NCBI GenBank assembly: GCA_009746045.1
Contig: RPFO01000213.1
Span: 3,641,456-3,705,455 of the forward strand
Direction of reading: 5' to 3'
DNA: 64,000 bases
Source: Mesostigma viride
Lineage: Eukaryota; Streptophyta; Mesostigmatophyceae; Mesostigmatales; Mesostigmataceae
Shown here: positions 46,661 through 57,544 of the stretch, piece after piece
Layout: each line of letters starts with the position of its first letter
Numbering within the stretch: position 1 is the first letter of the stretch
The notes under the pieces: model-generated
Database searches by the model: none
Told to the model about the DNA's origin: nothing
The model's input: only the letters and a program-made list of their open reading frames with translations
Made by a program: the position numbers and the translations under genes

Positions 46661-47689
46661 CTGTGGCCGCATAGGCACACGTCCGAGCAAGCAAACGCGG
46701 GAAACACGTGAATTTAACTTAACGAAATTTCAGGAGTGCTATGGGAATTCCACTCGATTAGACGGCAAGTCGGCATGACGATGGCTAGATGGCCAGGGCG
46801 TGCGCGGAAATCAAATCGTGCTGCGAAAGAAGGGGACGGGCTACCGAATGTAATGGCCAAACGAGAATTGAGCTGGCACACATTTAAACTACACTATCAA
46901 AGCTGCTGATGAAAAGACAGCATCAATGCTCAAAACGTGGTCAATAGCTAGGGTATATAGACATGCAAAGGAGCACACTAGGGCTCGCAGGGTTCGCCTC
47001 CCCGGCGCGTGCACAGCATACTTGCTTCGGACAACGAAGAAGCATCGGCAAGCCACCAGCGAAACATGATACATCAGACAAAAAAGAAAAAACATTTATA
47101 CGTAAAGTCACGTACTTCCTTGCAAAGGATGTTGTTGTTGCGCCATTAAAGATAAAGGTACTTTGTCGTCCCAGTCCGCGGCGTAAATGAGCTCATTCAG
47201 ACCACCGACAACAATCCCCACAGTGCGCCATAACACTCAGGACATGCCAGCAGATGAAAAGTCTTTAAAACTTATAATCCGCATAAATTTATGGCAGCCG
47301 CACAGTTATGGATGTACACCATAGCCTTATGTTACATTGGCTAGACTGTGCACTGGACTCTCTAACTCTCATCAGGCCCTGTCTCGTCTCGCGACGGTGC
47401 GGTAACTGCGGTTCCAAGGCAATCTCCGTCGCCACGAGTGCTTCGGTGTCCAGTCGGGCATTTATTAAAATTCGCCACGGGAAGCTGCAAAGTAGCGTCA
47501 CGTAAGGGACGGCGGATTTTTCTGGAACGTTTTTGGCGCAGCTAAAATAGTACGAACTACGGATGGACATCAAGAGAACTGCTGCTTCAACGTAACGGAA
47601 ACAAACATTAGAGAACCGCGCGCGCCCCGCCATGCCACCTGTACCAAGCTGCTGCCAGTCAGTCTCGAAAAGATGTTGTGGTTGCTGTT

Positions 47690-48032
47690 GTTGTTGGTTC
47701 AACGCCGCTGATGTTGTTGTTGTTGTTGTTGTTGTGTCCAACGCCGCTGACTCAACTCAACGCCGCTGATGTGGGCCGAGGGCCGGATACTACATTTTAA
47801 GTATCCGCTGCTCATGTGCGGCGTGGGACACGACAACAACAACAACAACAACATTTAAGTATCCAAATCTCCCGTTTCCAAATCTCTGCTGCCCATGTGC
47901 GGCGTGGGCAACAACAACAACAACATTTAAGTATATCCGGGTACTGTCACGTGTCTTACTGACTAACTGCGGCGTGGGATGCAACTAACTAACTAACTGA
48001 CTAACTGACTGACTGACTGACTGTGACGTGTA
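47690..48032. repeat. GTT/CAA and CTAA/CTGA microsatellites in a duplicated unit
   Basis: (GTT)n at 47690-47735 and (CAA)n at 47831-47852 and 47911-47927 are embedded in repeats sharing CCCATGTGCGGCGTGGG and AACATTTAAGTAT. (CTAA)n then (CTGA)n follow at 47981-48022. A related unit recurs at 49163-49230. Confidence 0.7.
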
Positions 48033-48170
48033 CGGTGGCATCATCAGAGACACCCGCGCTGGTACTGAAGTGGTAACAGCAGTTTGGTGTCACTTAGTTG
48101 ACAGTTTTGCGGGCTTCGCCCGCGACATTATTACTGTAGAGCTTGTCCACGGCGTTGTGCCTAACTGTTT

Positions 48171-48202
48171 TAGGGTTTAGGGTTTTAGGGTTTAGGGTTT
48201 GT
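48171..48202 (+). repeat. Interstitial telomere-like tract
   Basis: Four consecutive units alternate between TTTTAGGG and TTTAGGG. Both are known green-lineage telomere motifs. The tract is too short to be a chromosome end and lies between microsatellites and unique sequence. Degenerate CCCTAAA/CCCTAGA words also occur at 40650-40730. Confidence 0.75.
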
Positions 48203-48733
48203 GACCACTATAGCGCTGGTCCCACTCGGGTCCAGTGATACAAGCTACACTTGTATTTTAGTGTAAGTCTTACTGTAGTACTTTTCGTGGCCGGTCCCCG
48301 GCCGGTGAGCCCCGGCGCCAGGCCCGGCCGCTAGGCCAGCTGCTAGGCCGGGGAGATGCGAAAGGCCGAGGTCGCCAAAGAAGTGAAAGAACTCCCAAAT
48401 GGAAAGGCGAATCCCGAGTACACCCCCCCTTTGATGTTTAAGATTCTCAGGTTAAAGATCATGAGACCCTGGATGCGCCCTCTAGTATTACAACTGTAGT
48501 AGAATGTATTAGAACTAAGTATAATCGAATCAAAGTAAGTAAGATTCTGTAAGATCGTGAGCCCTGGATTGGTCGGACCCCTTTCTAAAACACCAAGGGG
48601 GGGGGTGTACGAACTGAAGTGTAGCCAAAGGTGAAATCGAGCAGCATTAGCGGTCTTTTCACTAATTTGAGCACTGTTGAGTGTTGAGTCATGTTTGAGA
48701 AACGGACATGATGGTGTCATTCATGATCACATA

Positions 48734-48756
48734 GTGTGTGTGTGTGTGTGTGTGTG
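48734..48756. repeat. (GT)n dinucleotide repeat
   Basis: Eleven or twelve GT units with no associated gene. Confidence 0.9.
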
Positions 48757-49287
48757 CTGGGCTGCTCATGGCCCTCCATAATGGTGTGCTGGCAGAAATC
48801 GCCAACCGGGCGCGCGCGGGCTTCCGCAGTTCAGCACTTCAGCTGACGGTCCTGCAGCGTCGGTCACGGGGAACACTGCGAATCCAGTCAGTCAGTCACT
48901 CAAGTCGACAGTCAGTCAGTTAGATCCCACGCCGCAGATGGGCAGAAAAGAGACTGCGAATCCAGGGAATCAGCAAATCAGCCACGTTTCTGCAGCTGGC
49001 AGCCAGTCGTGCTTGTCAGCGTGTGTCATCTGCACGTAGTTACTTTTCTCCCCCCGCGGTTGCATTATGTATGAACTTTTACTTGTATTCCTCACGGTGA
49101 CCTGACGCGTGTCACGGGTCACCTGGCTTCCCTGGTCACATAATGCTCCCTTCTAAACAGTTGTTGTTGTTGTTGTGTCCCACGTCGCACATGGGCAGCA
49201 GGGAATCTATACAGTAGTGGGTCGAGGGCCGGATATATTTAGTATCGGTGGTACTATCGGGGCACTGTGACATGTCACCCTTCTAAA

Positions 49288-49733
49288 CAGTACCGTAGTG
49301 GTCCCAATATCTGTACGCGTAATTATGTACGAATCGACCTCGTACAGGCCCAAAAAAACCCTCTTCCGGGCCTCGTACACCTCAAAATTAGGTACCACCA
49401 GCGCAGCGCGGCGCAGACCTTAAAGCCTAGCTACCCGTGGCGCGGCGCCCGGAGGGAGTTTTCGCGCGCAAACTTCGTTTGATCTGCGTTGATATGTGGG
49501 TATACCCGCCCGCTGGCATTCAGTTAGCTAAATGGCTACTACCTAGTACCTACATGCAGTTCAGTCAAACTGAACTGAACTACCTACTACTCGCGCACCC
49601 TTGAATATACCCTGACATTATACGTACGTACAGTAAAAATAATCCCCAAAAGTTCTCGTACACGTAACAAAAATTCCTAAAAGTATTCGTACGATAATTA
49701 CGCGTACAGATATTGGGACCACTACGGGTACTG
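49288..49733. mobile_element. 446-bp inverted-repeat element, mariner-like MITE
   Basis: Inverted repeats of about 48 bp start CAGTACCGTAGTGGTCCCAA on the left and have the matching complement at the right end (49683-49733). They differ by single-base indels. The right end is followed by TA; the left flank is AA, so the duplication is degraded or the border is off by a base or two. Long CAGT-type ends fit Tc1/mariner elements. No transposase is present. Confidence 0.6.
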
Positions 49734-50574
49734 TAGCGAGAAGAGATCCTCTGGGACCTATAATCTGAACGCACCGGATCCCCGTATCTCAGCTTCTTAA
49801 AGGTACCGGACTGCCAGTTGGCAAGGACGATGCGCGAGGCTGACTTGTCCAAGAGAAATTTCAAAAAGCGAGCAGAAAATCAAATTAAATCTGCCTCTGA
49901 TCTTGTGGACGTTATCAGCTTATAATTACCACGTGCGTAATCAATCCGGTACCTACGTAGTATACTGCGCACCAGCAGCTGGCTACAAGTGGCCATGTAT
50001 ATCTTTTGAAAACGGGAAAATCAGATGCTATCTACAGTGCTGTAAGCGGAACCGCAGACAAAACGGGAAAATTGAGTCCTCACGTTTTAGAATACGCGCA
50101 AACGTGATCCGGCGTAGCTGGCTGATGAGGGGAGATTATTTATGTTATCAGTTTTTTAAATCAATATATTATTATTTTAGCCAGCTAAAATCGCTGGCAA
50201 TGCGACCACGTACTCGTTAGGTAGGACCACTATGATGCTCATGCAGATGCGATATTCGTTCATTTGACAGCTACTAAGGACTGTCGAGCTGGATTACTAG
50301 CTGTGAGCAACCTTTCAATTTGTCGAGCATCAATCCCAGCCCGCACATATTAAAGCTCATGCGACCTGCAGTACATATGCACCGAGTACCTGCGGCGTGA
50401 TAATCACTCTCGCATTTTTCCAGCTCCAATTTTCAAACAGGCCGGCTAATTTGTAAAGCTGGCCGGGGCGGGTGATCAGCGGCCGGATCGGAACATTTCT
50501 TTATCGTGCGCGCGGTGTCATTATCACAGCGCAATCTGCGTTCTAATTTGAGAAAGCACGTACTTTTCACCGCC
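49734..50574. other. No gene seen
   Basis: AT-richer stretch with a 105-residue plus frame (49903-50220) of no recognisable family. No repeats of note. Confidence 0.25.
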
Positions 50575-50976
50575 ATGGGCACCGGCGCATCCCATGTCCG
50601 CGGACCCTCGTTCGACGAAGAGGTACGGACGTTGGACCCCGCGGTTTTGTCAAACCGTCATGTGGAATCCTGCGGGCCGCCTTTCGGGGGTCATTGTGGC
50701 CTAAGCTGCCAAGAAGAAGTGTGCACGTCGGAATTTCCAGGCACAATATCTCCTGACATGCAAAACTCGCAGCTCACGCGCCATCATCGAAAGGGATTAC
50801 GGGCGGGGTCCTCCTTTAACGAGGCCTCCTTCGGGTGCCAATGCCACCGAAAACTCTTGTCTCATGCCGAGCACGCCCAGGCGAACGTCTTCACTTCTCA
50901 GGTCGACTTGGTCAGATTAGCTCGAGAGGCGGAGCTGTACGACTTAGCTCGAGAGGCGGAGCAGTACTACGACTGA
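50575..50976 (+). CDS. Hypothetical 133-aa protein
   Basis: ATG 50575 has a good start context (CCGCCATGGG), and the frame runs to TGA at 50974-50976. The protein has nine or ten Cys/His-rich positions (FGGHCGLSCQEEVC, FGCQCHRKLLSHAEHAQ). It ends in a tandem duplication LAREAELYD/LAREAEQYYD, predicted helical. No family was recognised. It may be a real short gene or the first exon of one. Base composition is similar to the host exons rather than the AT-rich flanks. Confidence 0.35.
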   Translation: MGTGASHVRGPSFDEEVRTLDPAVLSNRHVESCGPPFGGHCGLSCQEEVCTSEFPGTISPDMQNSQLTRHHRKGLRAGSSFNEASFGCQCHRKLLSHAEHAQANVFTSQVDLVRLAREAELYDLAREAEQYYD

Positions 50977-52369
50977 GACGTCACAGCTCCCACACACGTG
51001 TCAGATGGCCGTGACTCTAATTACAATTCACCGCCGTTGTCCGCTTCCACGATCGATGGTCAGGACCCTCGACATGCTTGAAGCAAGTTATAACGTCATG
51101 ACTGCCAGCCGCTCCAAGCTGTCACTGCATGCGATTTATGCGAACTTCAGCCTTTCCTGGTGAACCGCGTCAAGTCATTCGCCGCCTGCCACCATGGTGT
51201 GCGCGGCAGCGCGCCTGGTCACTCCACACCGGTTGGGCGCGCAGCTTCATGAGGAGTCTGCTCCAAGGATCATCCTAATCGGGAACGGCCACACCTGTGT
51301 GCCTGAGGTGATTAACTACAGTGTACCAGCGCAGCTGGTCATTCGCATCCGCGAGACCGATTGCCCAAGCTGGTACTGGTGCATGCCGAGATGGTCAGAT
51401 GGACCTTATATAATTAAGCGTCGATCGAGCCCTTGCTCTGCCCCGCCATTGAAGCTCAGTACCACGCCAAGTGTTACCACGTGCGCCATGCAATTAGTAC
51501 TACCCCACCATGATGGCCGCTTTGAGGAGGCCATCAGCTACTTGATTGCGACGGGACATCACGCGCATCATCGGCCCGTCCGGCCACTGACGACTGCGGG
51601 ATATGCAACCTGACCAGTCGGTGGCGGCCGCCCTGAACTCAAGATCCTCTCTGCATGAGACGCTCGCGCACGCAAACCACTTCTGCGAGTCCGAGAATGC
51701 TCGCAAACGCACCAGCTAATGTCGCCATCTGACACGCCCACGTCGCTGGGCTGGGGAGGAGCACCACCACACATGCCACTGGGGCTAGTTACTAATATTG
51801 GCGCAAACTGGGGGTACTGTGCGTGCAAATCATGCGTGCGGATCATGCTAAAATGGGCCACGGCGTCCTCCATAGGAGCGCGCCACGTGGCAGACGCCAC
51901 TGGGCAGACCGCATCGACGGTCCTATGGTACGCTCTTCAAGTGGCTCGGCAGTGATCTTAATTAAAGATCGTGGCCGTTGGGGCCGTGCGGCGCCGCCGG
52001 CAGCCTAAACACGGTGGTGCATCACGAAGGCTGCCCGTTTATTACCCTTAGTCCACAATATAATTAGTTGGCAGCTTGCGTAGTATATGGGCCATGAGAC
52101 TAAGATGATTTCGATCTCCCTCAGTGGCTTGTTGACGCCCCGGCCTGCTTGTGAGCTCCCCAAATCATCGCCATCTCTCTCCCACCCAGAGCGCCCCCCC
52201 TTATTCCTACAATCCTACTGGTTCCCAGGTTGGGGGGGATTTTACAGGGTATGCCAACAATTGAATTGATGGGGAGGAGACTGAGGTCAAGGCTGGGGAA
52301 TGCAGGTGCATGACACCATAATATTGTATGTATACAATGGCACTCTACTGTAGCTGTGGCCTGCCCATT
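50977..52369. other. No gene supported
   Basis: A 139-residue plus frame (51194-51613) begins in a good context (GCCACCATGG). Its sequence has low-complexity His/Pro character near the end and no motif, and overlapping frames on both strands are equally long. I see nothing I can call. Confidence 0.25.
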
Positions 52370-52511
52370 ACTTGTGGCGGTGAGAGAAGCTAGGGCGCCC
52401 CGTCCCTCCTCGTTGTGTATAAGAGTTGAAGGTTCCTGTACTCTGTATTTGCACCCACGTGACGCATCCAGTCACGTGGTTATTTAAATTATAGTAGTAT
52501 TAATTAATTAA
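52370..52511 (+). mobile_element. LINE family C 3' end, plus copy
   Basis: The 3' UTR contains AGAGTTGAAGGTTCCTGTAC and ends with a CACGTGAC..GTCACGTG hairpin followed by a short AT-rich run and TTAATTAATTAA. It matches the inverted copy at 38866-39010. Confidence 0.7.
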
Positions 52512-52725
52512 GACAATGGCGCAAACAGGCATCAATTCAAACGTATGACATCCAGCGCAAGCATGTGTTTCGCCGATCCGCGTATGTTACTTGATTAGAA
52601 GTTTAGAACTGCCGTCTAGCTGGCTGGGACTCGAGGGACATGGGCCCCTCCCTAGTTGTGATAATTGTGCATGAACGTTTGGTAACTAGCTCTGTACCGC
52701 CACTATGTAGTGATGACCACATGTA

Positions 52726-53001
52726 TTAATTAATTATCAACATCACTCCGTTGGGAGTAGATGTAGCACATAGCCCTGAGAAGGGGCATATGGCTTTTAA
52801 TACATTCTAGGCTACTTCATGCAAGGGTGGGAATGTAAGCTACCCCTGCTGGCCCTAGGTGCACCAGGGCACCTGCACCCTCATGGTCTATCACGCTATG
52901 CCCGGGTAAGGGGGGAGCATGCCTGTGAGGGAGGAAGATCATCATGGCTATACAAGAGCTAAGACATGGCTTCTCGACAGAGAGCATCTCTCTGCATGGC
53001 A
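52726..53001 (-). mobile_element. LINE family E 3' UTR, second copy
   Basis: Its minus-strand sequence matches the 3' UTR of the ORF1-only element (21835-22110), with GAGAGATGCTCTCTG at the start and ACTCCCAACGGAGTGATGTT at the end. The tail is TTAATTAAT (52726-52736). LINE A1 is inserted at its upstream border. Confidence 0.8.
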
Positions 53002-53154
53002 TTAAAAAAAAATTAAATTAAATTAAATTATAACATGTCTCCGTTGGGAGATCATGTAGCACATATTCCAGGTTGGATGGGTGGTGTGGAGGAAGCCGCG
53101 TAATCGAACTAACCTAACTCTAAGCTATATCTAGTCTAGAAAAGCCTATCTACG

Positions 53155-56100
53155 CTACTCATCAAAACGGCTCCTCCGTTTGGGGGGAGGCGGCTTGCCC
53201 ACAGGGGCTGGCGTGTGCGCCTTGACAATCTTCTTCCACCGCGTCTTGTCTTGCATGGCAGTCCAAAGACGGGAGAGAGAGTGGATGCGGTACTCAAACT
53301 GGGCTGGGACCACTAGGTCGTCCAGCAACATCTGGGTATAGGTCATGGCATGTTTCCCTACCTTTTTAGGAATGTTCTTGGGGCCAGGCCAGGTCAAAAT
53401 GTGCCGCCCCGGTTGGCCGAGCCGCTGGGGACCGGCCAGACCAAGGGCGGTGTCGACCTGGCTGGTGCGAGCAAGATGTCCTACAAATGCTATCCTACGC
53501 TGTCTAATCTCGTCCGAAATACGCGGCATACCGTGATACAAAGACTCTAAGGACCTACGCTGAGAAAACCCGACATTCAGGACCTGTCGGAGCATCCGGG
53601 TGACCGTGCCGTCTAGCTTGGCTGCCAGGTTGCCGTGAGTGTCCATGCCTCGGCGCCATACGTGAGCACCGTGAGGACGAGGACCTTGAAGAGCATGCGC
53701 TTGCGGTGCTCGTCCAGGCCCTTGGAGCGCCAGTAGGTGTTGAGCGAACGGAGCTTGGCCCAGGAAAGGCCGATGCGGGTGTCCACATCGTCGGCAGTGT
53801 CCGGAAGCCAACTCCCCAACAGCTTGAAGCGGTCGCGGAGTGGGACCTCCGTCCCGTCTAGCAGGCGCGGCAGCGGTGGGCGACTGGAGGCCCCAATCAC
53901 CATCGCCTCAGTTTTGACACTAATCTCCAACCCCACCGCCCTCGCCTCCAGGCCCAGACAGTCCAGCCAGGTCTGAATGTGCTCGGGGCGCGCGATGAGG
54001 GTGGTGTCGTCCGCATAAATCAGGTCAGCCAGGCGGTAACCCGTGCTAACCCCGCCGTGCCCACGCTCGTTAAGGATGTCCAAGCCTGGCTCGAACCCCT
54101 TAAGAGCAGTAAAGCGCGCACGTGCCTGGCGCATGACGTGGTCCACGACAATAATGAACAGGTATGGAGACAGGACACAACCTTGCCACACCCCGTGGTG
54201 AAGGGGGAATGGTGGGGTGGTGCCTTCCGCAGTCCGCACTACTGCCTGTGAGCCCTCATACAGTCGGCGAATGGCAGCAATAAACGCTGGTGGCACGCGG
54301 TCCAGAGCTAGGATGGCCCAAAGAGCCTCCCAGAGGACCGTGTCAAAGGCCTTGATATAGTCAACAAAAATGAGGACCAGCGGCAAACTGTCAGGGGGAA
54401 GGCGACGCACCTCCTCCATCAACCGGCGCGCGACAAACACAGCCATGACAGTGTTACGACCACTACGGAAACCCATCTGAGACTCACCCAGGTGTGGGTC
54501 CAGCGCGGCGCGGAGCCTGTGCAGCATCATGCGCATGAAGACCTTCAGCGCGGCGCTCTGGAGGCAGACACCCCGGTAGTTACCGGGGTCAGCAGCAGAG
54601 CCCTTCTTGTACAGCATGACGCGGATGGCCGTCTGCCACTCAGCAGGCGGAGGCTCGTCAGAGAGCAGGACACGGTTGCAGAACGCCAGCAGAAGATCCC
54701 TAACCGCCAGATCAGGGGTCTTCAGCAGCTCAGCAGAAAGGTGGTCGGCACCGACCGCCGCATCGTACCGCAGGCGAGCAAGGGCGCCGTCCAATTCCTC
54801 CAAAGTGAAGGGGTGGACGACGTCGTTGGTGGCAAGGCAGCCCTCCTTCAAGGCGGGGACTTGGTAGTCCGCGGCCGAGGAGGGGGGCGCTGGTGGCGGC
54901 GGGGGTCCGGCGACCCCGAGGCGGGCGGCCGTCTCGGGGTGAAGCGGCGGGGGGGGGCGCGAGCCCCACCGGTCAAGGAAACATTGTGGGCCAACCAGCG
55001 GTCAAGGCTTACCGGCGCCGTGCCGTCCCCCGTGTGCTCCACCGGGGTGCGCTGCCGCCGGCCGCCGAGCCGGTCGAGGTGGTACCACATGTCCTTGCCC
55101 TGGTTGCGAGCCTGGCAGGCCTTGGCATCCGCGATGCACTGGGCCGCCTCCGCGTCCTGAGCGTGCTCGTAGGCCTCCACAAGGGCGGCCTTGAGCAATG
55201 GTTTCTGCAGCGGGTCCCGGTTACGCTTGAGGCGGTGCCGGGCGGCCAAGACCTTGGGGTCCTGGCGGTAGAGCGGGCCGGGGCGGCGGCGGGGCATGAC
55301 CGGCAGGTGCCGGGCCGCCAGCAACGGGGCACGGGCCGCAAAGCCCGCAAAAATGGCTGCGTTGGGGGCACCATTGTCCAGCTCGTCGACGTCCGCCCGG
55401 GCGTCCAGTGCCGACAGGTACTTCCGTCGGCACCAGTTCCGCTCGTGCTCGGCGTCCGTCCAGTCCTCAGGATCTCCCTTGACCGGACGTAGAGCAGACC
55501 AGTCAGGGCGGACCACTGGGGCGCGGCGCGCGGGGACGTGGAACCGGAGCCGAAGGGTCGCGCGCACCAACCGGTGGTCAGAGCACACCGTGGGCGTGTC
55601 AAACACTCGGGTGTCCAGAACCGAGGTACACCTGGGCTGCCGTACCACCACGTAGTCCAGACAGGCCTGACGGCCGTTAGGGCCACGAAAAGTGACCAAG
55701 TCCTGGGAGGGACGTTGGAAGTGGCAGTTGACAGCAACCATCCCGCTATCCCGCAAAAAGGCAGAAAACAGGGGAGTGTTGTCATTAGCAGCAGTGTCAG
55801 CAGGCGCAAAGCGACTGCCAGCAGTACCCACGGGGAGCGTGGCATTGGCGTCTAGCAGCATAACCAAAAAGTGGCGGGCCGGGGTGGCCCCCTCAAGGCT
55901 ATGCAAGTCCTCGAAGAACTTCTGGCGTTCCAACGCAGGTAGACCACTATGGGGTGCGTAGCCCACCCCCACCGTGAGGTGGTGTTTAGACCGCCCCTCG
56001 ACGGAGGTGAAGTGTGCTACCATAAGGCGTGGCGTTAGAAACTTAAGCGTGCTGAGGCTAGCAACTGCCAGCGGCGAACACAAAAGACCAACACCACCTT

Positions 56101-56629
56101 GGCCAGACGTACCGCTGCCAGCGAAGAAAAACCGCCAGCCACCCGCCAAGCGATCAGTGCTCACCATGCCAAGTGGCACCGTGCGGCGGTGTTCCTGGAC
56201 GCCTAATATAGACACACGATGCTCAATGCAAAATGCGACTAGCTCCTCTACCCGGCAGCTATGGTCGTCATCTAGCAATGTGCGGGTGTTAAAAGTGGCA
56301 AGGGCCAAGGATGCCTGCTGGCCCACCAGGGGAGGACGACGATGGGTGATGGGGGTGGATGCGGCGGGGGGTGGAGGTGGGGGTGAAACGGAGGGGGGAA
56401 GGGAAGCGGTAGAAATAGTGCTTTTCATCGCATTTATTTTGTCCTGCAAGCGTAGGATGCGAGCCTGCCGCTTGCTCGGGGTATTCGGGGTTGGGGCTGA
56501 TTGCACAACGCCGAGGCGTAGGTAATCTAGCAAACGTTGGGTTTTACGAATCTGACATTTGACAGATGAGGTTGTGGCCCGAAATACCGGCACCACCATG
56601 GCTTTCACCCGACGGTTAGGTCGAGGCAT
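53155..56629 (-). pseudogene. LINE ORF2: APE endonuclease, reverse transcriptase, C-terminal domain
   Basis: The frame opens at ATG 56629. Endonuclease motifs in order: LALATFNTRTLLDDDHS, VSILGVQEHR, LVMLLDANATLP, GRQACLDYVVV and VCSDHRLVRATL. RT motifs follow: YKKGSAADPGNYRGVCL, FVDYIKAFDTVLW (motif A, catalytic Asp intact), GVWQGCVLSPYLFIIVVDHV (motif B), LIYADDTTLIA (motif C) and LLGSWLPD. The C-terminal part ends MPRISDEIRQRRIAFVGHLA and, after a basic segment, KRRSRFDE at the stop (53155). Frame changes near 54850 and 53630 break it into three open pieces. ORF2 nicks DNA and copies the LINE RNA at the nick (family knowledge). All catalytic motifs seen are intact. Confidence 0.88.
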
Positions 56630-56699
56630 GGTAGTGGAACGGGACTGTTTAGAGGCTGTCCCCGAAGCCTGTTAGCCGCGAGCCGACGAGGAAGGTTGT

Positions 56700-57544
56700 C
56701 TACCTACTGTCTACCAACAGAGGCAGCACCCTTCTGGCTAGACACCTGACGAGACTCCGCTCCGGGGGTGTTAATCGGAACACCTGTAATCCTCTGCCCA
56801 CCAAGAATGCTGCGAAGGAGCCATCCTGAAGCAGACGCAGCTTAATGCGCTTACCCGGGGTCTCGTGCTCCTTGGCTGCCTGGACGATGGAGCTGTTCCA
56901 CACCGCGCTCCTCGCCTTCAGTTGGCCGGCGTGTAGTCCTCGTCGAGGCTGAACTCACCACGCTGGAGCAGTCGACGTGCTCCCAGAACGAGACGTTTGT
57001 CGTGCATGGAGGCCATGGTGACGACGACCAGGCCCAGAGGGCCTGGCAGCCGAATGGCACGTTCAATGGCAACACGGTTCTGGAGCTGCAGCTTCCCCAG
57101 AAACGCTGGGCCGCGCAGCTCCTCGGCAAGTGAGTGTGCTGTCTCCTGTGCTGCCGTGCCTTTCTGGAATCCTTTGATTACCATATTGCGTTGGCGTTGC
57201 TGCACTGCATTCTGGGTGACCGCAGCGGTAGCTGCAGACTTGGCCGCCTGCTGAACAATGGTGGTCAGCTGCTTGCCGGTGACATCGGCAAACGTGGTAG
57301 TTTTGGCAGGGGCTGCCATGGCTTTCTTCAGCTCCAGCATCGTCTCCTTCAGGACCTTAATGTCGCCCTGCACGGTCGTAAAAGACTGTGCGAGGTCCTG
57401 CAGCGGCACGGTAAGGTCGGTCGCGGGGGCTGGCCTGGCGATGGGTGTCGCCGGCAGCTCGACCAGTTCAGAGCAGCACGAAATAAGACATGCAAGACGG
57501 TAATCCTTGGTGTCCAAAAACCAAATGTCCTCATTTGAGGACAT
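56700..57544 (-). pseudogene. LINE ORF1 protein, one frameshift
   Basis: ATG 57544 (MSSNEDIWFLDTKD). Residues 50-75 form a likely coiled coil (QDLAQSFTTVQGDIKVLKET), followed by an Ala-rich stretch. RRM-type sequence then starts at RQRNMVIKGFQKG, and a C-terminal domain at LVLGARRLLQRGEFSLDEDY. The first frame stops at 56918. The remaining part (NSSIVQAAKEHETPGKRIKL) continues in the next frame to about 56700. It is an RNA-binding chaperone of the element by family knowledge. It lies just upstream of ORF2 with a short gap. Confidence 0.7.
57524..57543. repeat. Short palindrome shared with 59237-59256
   Basis: ATGTCCTCATTTGAGGACAT, two 9-bp inverted arms around TT, occurs here at the ORF1 start of LINE A1. 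It occurs again unchanged at 59237-59256, 1.7 kb away. Confidence 0.8.

Larger units (their letters stand above)
46661..49287. other. Upstream region of the LSD1-like gene, microsatellite-rich
   Basis: It should hold the missing first exon and promoter of the LSD1-like gene, but I could not define them. MAGRARFSN at about 47632 (minus) is one possible start. Further out are trinucleotide and tetranucleotide microsatellites and an interstitial telomere-like tract. No other gene is supported. Confidence 0.35.
53003..57544 (-). mobile_element. Nearly complete LINE (APE/RT type), copy A1
   Basis: On the minus strand: ORF1 (57544 to about 56700), ORF2 (56629 to 53155), a 3' UTR with GGAATATGTGCTACATGATC-like sequence, the hairpin CTCCCAACGGAGA, and a TTTAATTTAATTTAATTTT tail (53003-53035). 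It is the best copy in the window and source-like for A2 to A5. The 5' UTR probably extends beyond 57544. Only a few frameshifts separate it from a full reading frame. Confidence 0.88.

Noticed and set aside
51194-51613. A 139-residue plus frame with a good start context
   Set aside because: No motif, low-complexity stretches, and equally long frames on the other strand; not distinguishable from chance.
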